This document shows positions 1 to 6,135 of a stretch of 6,998 nt of DNA, one piece after another. Origin of the DNA: Campylobacterales bacterium. Its GTDB lineage: Bacteria > Campylobacterota > Campylobacteria > Campylobacterales > Sulfurovaceae. The number at the start of each line of letters is the position of its first letter. Position 1 is the stretch's first letter. Below the pieces are notes generated by a model, which was given only the letters and a program-made list of their open reading frames with translations, had not been told where the DNA came from and searched no databases. Location: the NCBI GenBank assembly GCA_014763905.1, contig JACXUN010000081.1, forward strand, positions 1 through 6,998. Direction: 5' to 3'. The position numbers and the translations under genes are program-made.

Positions 1-7
1 CTGCCAT
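1..7 (-). CDS. Start of a further downstream gene (only Met-Ala visible)
   Basis: On the minus strand an ATG at 7-5 is followed by GCA, and the window then ends. An AAAGG Shine-Dalgarno sequence (15-19) lies seven bases upstream, which is near-ideal spacing and the main reason for calling a start here. A CATAAT hexamer at 34-39 could serve as a -10 element, giving a short leader and allowing this gene to be expressed separately from the operon before it. No -35 box is evident, but Campylobacterota housekeeping promoters often lack a strong one. Two codons are too few to name the product. Confidence 0.5.
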
Positions 8-96
8 TTCTAAACCTTTGTGATGATGTATGTATTATGAATTTTACCTAAATCGTGGTTTTAGATTGATTAGGTGGTGGGGTTTTTAGAGGTGGC
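8..96. other. Intergenic spacer after the six-gene operon
   Basis: This is the only real gap in the window, 89 bases between the stop of the beta-propeller-like gene and the next ATG. It contains two copies of AGGTGG (72-77 and 90-95, 18 bases apart). It also has two weak, mutually exclusive inverted repeats: ACCTAA/TTAGGT (46-51 with 70-75, 18-base loop) and CTAAA/TTTAG (48-52 with 60-64, 7-base loop). Neither is GC-rich or followed by a T tract on the minus strand, so no intrinsic terminator is called and readthrough into the next gene remains possible. Confidence 0.6.
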
Positions 97-1026
97 CTAT
101 TGCGTTACTTGGTTCAGATTCCACGAAGCCGATACGGTATCCCATATCGCATTATAATTGGTACGTACACCTTGATCCGTTGTTTGGGCGATCAGGGTAT
201 AAGTAAACGGGATCGTTTGCAGTTCCAAATGATTATTACCGCGGAGAATGATTTTTCGGATATGTTCGTTGGCATCTTGGAGTTCCAAAAGCTTTTCACC
301 TTGAGCAGCTAACTTCTGATCTTGGATCGCATAGGCGTAGAGTCGATTGTCTCGTGCCGATCCGGCTAAGAGGTATTTGCCTTTTTGGGTTTGGAGTAGT
401 TTGAGGCTTAAGGCATCGACCCCCTCTACCCGCTGGAGAACTGTTTTGGTTGCGATATCGATATGATAGATTACCCCACGAGCGGTAGTATAGTCACTCT
501 CATCGATTGCCGATACCCAGAGAGTCTGATCTGTACAATCATACTCCAAGGCGATAATCCCAAACGGATTGTTGGAACCGGCATTGACCTCATCGATGGT
601 CATCCAGATATCCAGATTGCCGCTGGTAGAATCGAGTCTATAGATGTTTTTTTGAAGATCAAAAGTGTTGGAATTGATCGAGATAAACGGCATCGGTGAG
701 AGATACATTGTGCCTTGGGGATCGAGAGCATAGGTACTGAAGTAGTCAAACTGTTCCCATGCTTTGGTGTGAATCGCTTGGGAGAGATTGACTCCATAGA
801 GAAATGCTAATCCTTTATAGTGATCCTGAGAGAGATCAATGGCGATCGGCTGCGGTATCCGCATCCTTGCCAAGAAGTTCGGCTGACGGCTGCAAGAGGG
901 CTGTCGCTCAAATGATCCGATATCAGTACTCGTCTCAGCTTCCCTTTGATGTTTGGTTTGATATGCGATATAGGCAGCCGCTCCGACAATCAACATAGAG
1001 AGGAAGATAGGTAAATATTTTTTCAT
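97..1026 (-). CDS. Exported beta-propeller-like protein of unknown function
   Basis: The product has 309 residues. Residues 1-3 (MKK) are followed by one hydrophobic segment (about 4-22), so it is probably a signal-anchored or secreted periplasmic protein; there is no lipobox cysteine. The rest is mostly short beta-strand-like stretches repeating roughly every 40-50 residues, such as 97-110, 125-142, 155-175, 186-202 and 216-235. Their pattern (a turn with D/G/N, then aromatic or aliphatic strands, as in YHIDIATKTV) resembles SMP-30/NHL or YncE-like propellers. I recognise no specific family and see no catalytic motif. Only two cysteines occur (45, 164). The ATG overlaps the preceding TAA by one base (TAATG), and GGGG at 1032-1035 lies five bases upstream, so translation is probably coupled to the amine oxidase-like gene. 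A partner or scaffold role for that protein is inference. Confidence 0.7.
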   Translation of the reverse strand: MKKYLPIFLSMLIVGAAAYIAYQTKHQREAETSTDIGSFERQPSCSRQPNFLARMRIPQPIAIDLSQDHYKGLAFLYGVNLSQAIHTKAWEQFDYFSTYALDPQGTMYLSPMPFISINSNTFDLQKNIYRLDSTSGNLDIWMTIDEVNAGSNNPFGIIALEYDCTDQTLWVSAIDESDYTTARGVIYHIDIATKTVLQRVEGVDALSLKLLQTQKGKYLLAGSARDNRLYAYAIQDQKLAAQGEKLLELQDANEHIRKIILRGNNHLELQTIPFTYTLIAQTTDQGVRTNYNAIWDTVSASWNLNQVTQ

Positions 1027-2894
1027 TATTGCCCCGTTTTAATAGGAACAAACTTCGGTCCCACTTCGCACGGCCACACTTTGACCTTCAAGTTTCCATC
1101 CTTGCCTAGTACCGTATCGGCCCAGCAGTACTCATGCCCCTCTCTGGCATCATTGCGGATACGCGGTACATACCAAAGTACGATATCGGCTCCGTCGATG
1201 CTCTCTTTGGATTCGAGATACCGCTCTACGCCATCTTCGCTTAACTTACAGCAGGAACCCAATGTGAGCAGATCTTGTTCTCCCTCTCCCTCTTGATATC
1301 GGGTGGCAAAGAGGGTGGCATGATCACCCCGGCTATTGGCAAACTGTCCGCGGTTGGGTTCGATATAGTAGCCTTTTTGAGTGGTTTTATCGGTAATCTT
1401 GTAGAGGTATTGATCTTGATCGTATGCGATGGCTTCGTCTTGCTTATCACTGTTTTCGACATACCACGGCTCCCAATTGCCGTTATATTTATAGAATGCT
1501 TCCTGCCCTCCGAGTGCCATATCGATACGCATTACCGGACGGTAGAGAGCATTTTTGCCGCATCCACGTCCCTTATTGACCCCAACAACACGGAATGAAC
1601 CGTCACGGTAGAACTCAAATCGGTTCTCATAGCGATAGTTGCACGCCATCGGCCATTTGGGATTTCGGTAGTCTTGAATCAGATAGAAACCGACCTTTTG
1701 TCCAGCTTCCATGATCGGCTGAATCCTCGGGGCATTAAACGGCAGCACTACCGAAGTAGAGAACATCGGACATCCCATTGCGTCGTTATAACCAAAATAG
1801 TAGCTATCATTTTCTCCTCGCACATACTCCACTCTCCGCCCCTCGACATAGGTATCGGTCGAAGTGTCTAAGCTGCTGGCTCCCTCTTTGGCTTGATAAC
1901 TGACGTGCCAATCGACGATCTTTGCCGATTTGAGTACCGGTGTGCCGTTAAAGGCGGCATTGATCACCTCTAGTCCATCTGAACCGGTGATGCGGTAAGC
2001 CAGTTTCCAGCCGTCCTCTTCATGAATCGTATCTTTTTGACAGAAGTTTTCCATAATATGACGATTTTGCAACGAACGCTCTGAGATACAAGAGGGGGTA
2101 GTGGTTTTACCCAATCCCGCCCACTTCGCCGCTACCAATTTCATATCGGTCAGATCGATAATCGCCCAGAGAGCCTCCTCACGATCATGATACGAGAAGG
2201 TCGGAGCGACACAGAGGTGATTATCCGTCTCGCAAGGGCTTTGGTGCAGGGAACCGCGTACATTTGCCATACTCATATCTTTGAATGCCGGATTGGCTCC
2301 CAGCTCCTGTTTGACCTCCGGAGCATAGAGGGCGATCGCTTGGGCGATCTTGGTCAGACGGCGGCTGATATCGGGCTGCATCTCATTAAATCGTTTGATC
2401 TCTAGCACTTTGAGATGATCGGCATCGACGATGGCTCGGGTGGTGACATTGGTGACGAAGTTATATTTTTCGGCTTGATAACAGACGGCGCTTTGACACA
2501 TTTTTTGACTCTGTGGATTCATCGCCGAGGTGATCGCTGGACGAATCGTCATCATGTCGTTATGCTGCAGCTTTCCGTTATAGCTTACCGTATCCTTGAG
2601 AAAGGCGGTATCTTGGAGCAGAAGGTTTTGGACTTTTTGAGCATTACTATCTATTTCACTACTCTCTAACGGTAAAACTGCCTCTCCTTTAGTCAATCCG
2701 ATTTTGACCGCATCGATATAGGCTTGCACTTCGGGAACATGACGATAGATATCGGGATCATGGTTGGGAAGAATCACCCGCTCTTGATCCAATGTCGGTT
2801 CAGCGTGAGTGCCGATATCACTGGAATAGTAGGCGGCGACACCCAACAGTCCGAAGAGTAAAATAGCAATACTGATCTTGATCTCTCTGCTCAT
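1026..2894 (-). CDS. Exported copper amine oxidase-like protein lacking copper ligands
   Basis: The product has 622 residues with an N-terminal hydrophobic segment (about 6-23), so it is exported or membrane-anchored. A possible signal peptidase site follows THA (29-31). Residues 140-260 resemble the small N-terminal alpha/beta domains of copper amine oxidases. From about 307 on, the order of landmarks follows the catalytic domain: GLEVINAAFNGTPVL (307-321), an aromatic/Tyr turn (328-333), a GE stretch (360-361), NDAMGC (370-375), the topaquinone-site match NYRY (419-422), FYRDGSF (428-434), RIDM (456-459) and DIVLWY (570-575). The N-Y of the TPQ motif is kept (Tyr420). The H-x-H copper pair before RIDM aligns with Ala449-Leu450-Tyr451, the third copper His after DIVLW with Asn581, and the catalytic Asp with Val358. 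The 13 cysteines suggest disulfides. Classical amine oxidation is therefore doubtful. The start is supported by TGGA six bases upstream and a three-base gap from the previous gene. Confidence 0.72.
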   Translation of the reverse strand: MSREIKISIAILLFGLLGVAAYYSSDIGTHAEPTLDQERVILPNHDPDIYRHVPEVQAYIDAVKIGLTKGEAVLPLESSEIDSNAQKVQNLLLQDTAFLKDTVSYNGKLQHNDMMTIRPAITSAMNPQSQKMCQSAVCYQAEKYNFVTNVTTRAIVDADHLKVLEIKRFNEMQPDISRRLTKIAQAIALYAPEVKQELGANPAFKDMSMANVRGSLHQSPCETDNHLCVAPTFSYHDREEALWAIIDLTDMKLVAAKWAGLGKTTTPSCISERSLQNRHIMENFCQKDTIHEEDGWKLAYRITGSDGLEVINAAFNGTPVLKSAKIVDWHVSYQAKEGASSLDTSTDTYVEGRRVEYVRGENDSYYFGYNDAMGCPMFSTSVVLPFNAPRIQPIMEAGQKVGFYLIQDYRNPKWPMACNYRYENRFEFYRDGSFRVVGVNKGRGCGKNALYRPVMRIDMALGGQEAFYKYNGNWEPWYVENSDKQDEAIAYDQDQYLYKITDKTTQKGYYIEPNRGQFANSRGDHATLFATRYQEGEGEQDLLTLGSCCKLSEDGVERYLESKESIDGADIVLWYVPRIRNDAREGHEYCWADTVLGKDGNLKVKVWPCEVGPKFVPIKTGQ

Positions 2895-2897
2895 AGA

Positions 2898-3776
2898 TTA
2901 TCCATTCATGTCAAAATAATAGGGAGGCTGCATTTCGATGACTATTATAACAGCTATTGCCATGAGAGTAAACCCCACGGTTTTAATCAAGAGTGCTTTT
3001 CGTTCAAGTGTATCCTGCCCACTCACTGCCAGCGGAACCCAGAGCGAAAAGAGAAAGAGTGACAAAAAAAGATGCTGCACCCTAAAGCCGACCCAACGAT
3101 CCAGCAACGACGCTCCCAAAGCGATCAAAAGAGCAAAAGCCGCCTGTTTCCAAAGAGCCTCCGGTGTGGTTCTCGGATCGGTCAGCATAAAGAGTATAAA
3201 TACAATAAACGATACCGAATAGAAACGGTGCGTTACCTCTTCCATCACCAACACCGGATCATAAGCAACCACCCAAAGATATTGGAAGAGTAAATAAACC
3301 GCGACAAAAACAATCGGAATCAACCAACGATTGGCTCGCCATAGAATCACTATTCCGATCACCACAACCACCAAACTCAACCAAAACTGATCACCCAACT
3401 GTCCCAAAACGATATGGGCATCCTGATAAAAAAAGAGCAGAGCTATGACAATGGCAAAATTGGAAGGGTTAAAGAAGTGAATGCCATGAGAGGCTATCCA
3501 ATGCTTTTGCAACAATCCAGCACCAATCACGACCATATAAATCCACCATTGCGGTGTCACCATCATCAACATCACTCCCATAGCCGTTGCCAATGAGGAG
3601 AACGAGAAATAGTCCAATCGCTTTGTTTTGAAATAGATCAATAGGTGTTCAAAAAGCAGTGTAAAAAGAAAAAGAGCAAGAATGGTAAAGCACTCTAAAT
3701 AGAGAAACGCCGTCGTACTCCCCAAAAAGAGCAACAACAGCAGATTAAGCACTTGATGAAGCTGAAGGGGCAGCAA
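2898..3776 (-). CDS. Polytopic RnfD/NqrB-related (UnbU-like) membrane protein
   Basis: The product has 292 residues, nearly all hydrophobic, with about nine or ten membrane segments (roughly 8-27, 28-47, 60-75, 77-90, 104-118, 131-147, 151-170, 186-200, 210-226, 235-252, 262-281). Two motifs place it with the NQR2/RnfD/RnfE superfamily: HFFNPSNF (100-107) and FMLTDPRTTP (196-205), the latter matching MATDP-type loops of NqrB/RnfD and especially the UnbU-like subgroup named from enediyne clusters. RnfD and NqrB carry a flavin attached to Thr in an S-G-A-T type motif; no such motif is present, so covalent FMN is unlikely. No other rnf/nqr genes are in the window. The start is TTG, two bases after the peptidase stop, with GGGGAA at 3782-3787 as ribosome-binding site; the first in-frame ATG lies more than 60 codons downstream. 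A membrane platform for the two exported proteins encoded next is inferred. Confidence 0.72.
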   Translation of the reverse strand: MLPLQLHQVLNLLLLLFLGSTTAFLYLECFTILALFLFTLLFEHLLIYFKTKRLDYFSFSSLATAMGVMLMMVTPQWWIYMVVIGAGLLQKHWIASHGIHFFNPSNFAIVIALLFFYQDAHIVLGQLGDQFWLSLVVVVIGIVILWRANRWLIPIVFVAVYLLFQYLWVVAYDPVLVMEEVTHRFYSVSFIVFILFMLTDPRTTPEALWKQAAFALLIALGASLLDRWVGFRVQHLFLSLFLFSLWVPLAVSGQDTLERKALLIKTVGFTLMAIAVIIVIEMQPPYYFDMNG

Positions 3777-3778
3777 GA

Positions 3779-5188
3779 CTATTCCCCGTCAATGATTTTG
3801 TTTGCCTTTTTGAAGATTTTGTTGACGTTATCATTGATCCATTTCTGATCCATCCACTCTTCCGGACGTACCTCAATTCCTTGAACCAAGACCCCAAAAT
3901 GGAGATGATCACCCAGTGCCAATCCGGTCACACCGGTTTGAGCGATTGCGGTTCCAGCACTGATCTCATCATTCTCCTGCACCAAGATATTGGAGCAGTG
4001 TCCGTATAGGGTGTAGAGTCCCATTCCGTGATCGATCATCGGCATATTGCCGTAGATTCCGTTATAGTCATTGAAGACCACTTTCCCCGGATTGGAGCTG
4101 ATGATTTGTGCCATTTTGGTACTCGCAAGATCTAAACCGACGTGATAAGATTGAGAGATCTCATTCTCCTTCCCGCCGTAATAGTAGTGACGTTCATCCC
4201 CATAACTGGCAACTTTGGCTCCATTTCTAAGCGGATAGAAGGGTTGAATCAACCATCCCTCGATACGGCTGTCCGAAACCTGTGTAGCGATATCGTGAAT
4301 TCGCTTCTCATTCGCAGCACGCATATCTTCATTGATCGCTTTGAATTTGTGAACTCGATCTTTGGTCAAAGAGAGTTGCGGATCGCCGTCGGCTAAGTCA
4401 GATATCTTCCCGTCGATAAAATTATCTTTTACCTCAATCCATGACGTTTTATACTTTTTGGGAATCACATAGAACGGGACATTGACTGAACGGCTGTTGC
4501 CTGCCATATCATTGGCTACCACTCTGGCAGCGAAATTCTCTTGATTAAACGGCCAAGCGACCAGTGTCGCGTAGTATCCCTCTTGACGATACGGTACCGA
4601 TTTGAACTTGCGTCCGCCGGCTTCGACAAAGAAATCTTTTAACGATTCATCTTTGACTTGAAACACTATCAACGCCGATCCCCCTTGGGTAATCGAATAG
4701 GAGTTGGAGAGGATATTGACTTCAGGACGTTTATAGTCCACATCCACATTGATGGTTTTGGTAGCGGTATTACCTTGAAAAAGTCCCCAGTTGCTTCGAT
4801 CCGTTGCGGTAACATTGACGATAAATTTGGAGGATTTTGGATTGAGCATTACCCCATTGATGGCTCTTTTGGGATATTCGACATCGATGGTTCGATGCTG
4901 CTGATCGGATTCTAAGATATTCTCTTGTGTCACGATAACCGAATTGGTTCCGTCACTAACCTGCACCTCGTATGATCTCAATGCTCCGTTGTCACTGATA
5001 TCAATTTTAAGCGGATCTTTTCGGTTCCAATAGAGGTGATCGACCGAATCGATAACCGGCTGCTCCCGTTCAAAACTTTGGGAGGTCAACATATAAGCTC
5101 CCGCTCCCACTGCCAATCCCAACATGACGATCAATAGACTCTTCGATCCACCTTGATTACTACTATATATATTTCGTTTACGTGCCAT
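3779..5188 (-). CDS. Membrane-anchored M23 (LytM-type) peptidoglycan endopeptidase
   Basis: The product is a zinc endopeptidase expected to cut peptide stems or cross-links of peptidoglycan in the periplasm. It has 469 residues: a basic N-terminus (MARKR), one transmembrane segment (about 17-34), two beta-rich Ig-like domains (about 44-150 and 155-242, the second ending in the typical NDMAGNS turn), a helical linker (about 270-305) and a C-terminal LytM domain. Catalytic residues are complete: the H-x-x-x-D zinc motif (His349, Asp353), His397 in YGHC, and H-L-H (His428, His430). An active enzyme is therefore expected, unlike degenerate LytM activators such as EnvC or NlpD. In Campylobacterota, M23 enzymes of this layout (Csd-type in Helicobacter) shape the cell; assignment to a particular Csd orthologue is not possible here. 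The ATG lies inside the end of the DHH gene (11-base overlap), with AGGA (5196-5199) seven bases upstream. Confidence 0.9.
   Translation of the reverse strand: MARKRNIYSSNQGGSKSLLIVMLGLAVGAGAYMLTSQSFEREQPVIDSVDHLYWNRKDPLKIDISDNGALRSYEVQVSDGTNSVIVTQENILESDQQHRTIDVEYPKRAINGVMLNPKSSKFIVNVTATDRSNWGLFQGNTATKTINVDVDYKRPEVNILSNSYSITQGGSALIVFQVKDESLKDFFVEAGGRKFKSVPYRQEGYYATLVAWPFNQENFAARVVANDMAGNSRSVNVPFYVIPKKYKTSWIEVKDNFIDGKISDLADGDPQLSLTKDRVHKFKAINEDMRAANEKRIHDIATQVSDSRIEGWLIQPFYPLRNGAKVASYGDERHYYYGGKENEISQSYHVGLDLASTKMAQIISSNPGKVVFNDYNGIYGNMPMIDHGMGLYTLYGHCSNILVQENDEISAGTAIAQTGVTGLALGDHLHFGVLVQGIEVRPEEWMDQKWINDNVNKIFKKANKIIDGE
3782..3787 (-). promoter_or_regulatory. Ribosome-binding site supporting a TTG start
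   Basis: GGGGAA on the minus strand ends five bases before the TTG at 3776-3774 and overlaps the last codons of the M23 peptidase gene. It decides the start of the RnfD/UnbU-like gene, which has no ATG near its 5' end, and the placement implies translational coupling to the peptidase. Confidence 0.5.
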
Positions 5189-6125
5189 TCAATATTCCTA
5201 ACGCTTTAATCTCTTGTTTTAATCTCTGGATGAATTGATCAATATCTTGTAAGGTAGTTTGAAACCCTGCAGCCTGTCGATGTCCGCCGCCGCCGTAACT
5301 CACGGCAAGTTGAGAGATATCGACCGTTTTACTCCGCATCGATAGACAGATATGATCTTCCCATTCGATCACCAGTATCGCCACCTCTACTGTAGCTAAA
5401 GACAATCCGTGATCCACGATCCCTATCAGATCACTTACTTTGGCTCCGGATGCTTTCAATGCGTCATTCGTCGCGACCATAACGGCAAGTTCACCATCAA
5501 AACAGAGCTGCAGACTCTGTAGTGCCGCGGTCAATATTCTAATTGATGCTAAGGTGCGGCGTTGTCTTAAATTATAAGCGACTTGCGATATGTCAATTTC
5601 AAACGTAATCATATCGGAAGCTATATCAAAAGTCTCTTTAGAGACGCTGCTGGTGGTAAAATATTGTGTATCTGATACCAATGCTGTATAGAAGCAGAGA
5701 ACCGCCTCTCTGTTGAGCGGTAAAAATGTTTTGAAAAGTTGATACGCTACGCAGGATGCCGCCGCATAGTCCGGTTTGACCACATTGACTGTTCCATAAT
5801 AGGTACTGCTACGGTGGTGATCGATATTGAGAACCTCTCTTCCGCTCAGATCAAAACCCAGCAGATCAATACTGCTGGCATCACAGGTGATAATCAGACT
5901 CTCTTCATAATCGATTCCGTGTTTGATCTTTTGAAAATTGGGTAAAAAATCTAAGTTATTCGGCAAATTTCGATCGATATTGACAACCTCAACTGATTTG
6001 CCGTAGGCTTTGAGCAAGGCATAAATCCCCAGTGCCGTTCCCAACGTATCGGCTTCGGGATTGCGGTGGGAGAGTATCGAGATATAGCTATAGCGATCGA
6101 TCAACGCTTGGGCTTCTTGAACCAT
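5178..6125 (-). CDS. nrnA: DHH/DHHA1 phosphoesterase, NrnA-type (nanoRNase/pAp phosphatase)
   Basis: The product has 315 residues, the usual NrnA length, and is cytoplasmic. The N-terminal DHH domain shows motif I HRNPEAD (20-26), motif II CDASS with Asp82, the signature DHH (102-104) and motif IV SDTQYF with Asp152. The C-terminal DHHA1 domain ends in GGGGHRQAAGF (278-288), which with the basic SMRSK stretch (262-266) binds the substrate. The family uses manganese to degrade short RNA or DNA oligonucleotides from the 5' end and/or to dephosphorylate 3'-phosphoadenosine 5'-phosphate; which of these dominates cannot be read from the sequence. The first Asp of the usual HxxPDxD motif is Glu24, probably a conservative metal ligand. 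The gene begins 10 bases after nadC. Its ribosome-binding site is poor: AAAGG lies 14 bases upstream at the nadC end, so coupling to nadC translation is likely. Confidence 0.88.
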   Translation of the reverse strand: MVQEAQALIDRYSYISILSHRNPEADTLGTALGIYALLKAYGKSVEVVNIDRNLPNNLDFLPNFQKIKHGIDYEESLIITCDASSIDLLGFDLSGREVLNIDHHRSSTYYGTVNVVKPDYAAASCVAYQLFKTFLPLNREAVLCFYTALVSDTQYFTTSSVSKETFDIASDMITFEIDISQVAYNLRQRRTLASIRILTAALQSLQLCFDGELAVMVATNDALKASGAKVSDLIGIVDHGLSLATVEVAILVIEWEDHICLSMRSKTVDISQLAVSYGGGGHRQAAGFQTTLQDIDQFIQRLKQEIKALGILNGT

Positions 6126-6135
6126 TAGACCACAA

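Noticed and set aside
46..75. Inverted repeat ACCTAA/TTAGGT as an intrinsic terminator after the operon
   Set aside because: The stem is 6 bp and AT-rich with an 18-base loop, and no T tract follows on the transcribed strand.
97..1026. UnbV/CRTAC1-type FG-GAP protein paired with the UnbU-like gene
   Set aside because: At 309 residues it is too short, and it lacks the DxDxDG calcium loops and a recognisable ASPIC/UnbV domain.
1275..1598. 107-residue plus-strand open frame with a hydrophobic stretch
   Set aside because: It lies antisense within the conserved C-terminal amine oxidase-like domain, and its hydrophobicity follows from the complementary codons.
2898..3776. Genuine RnfD of a complete Rnf complex
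   Set aside because: The flavin-attachment motif is absent and no other Rnf subunit is encoded in the window; the motifs fit the UnbU-like side branch better.
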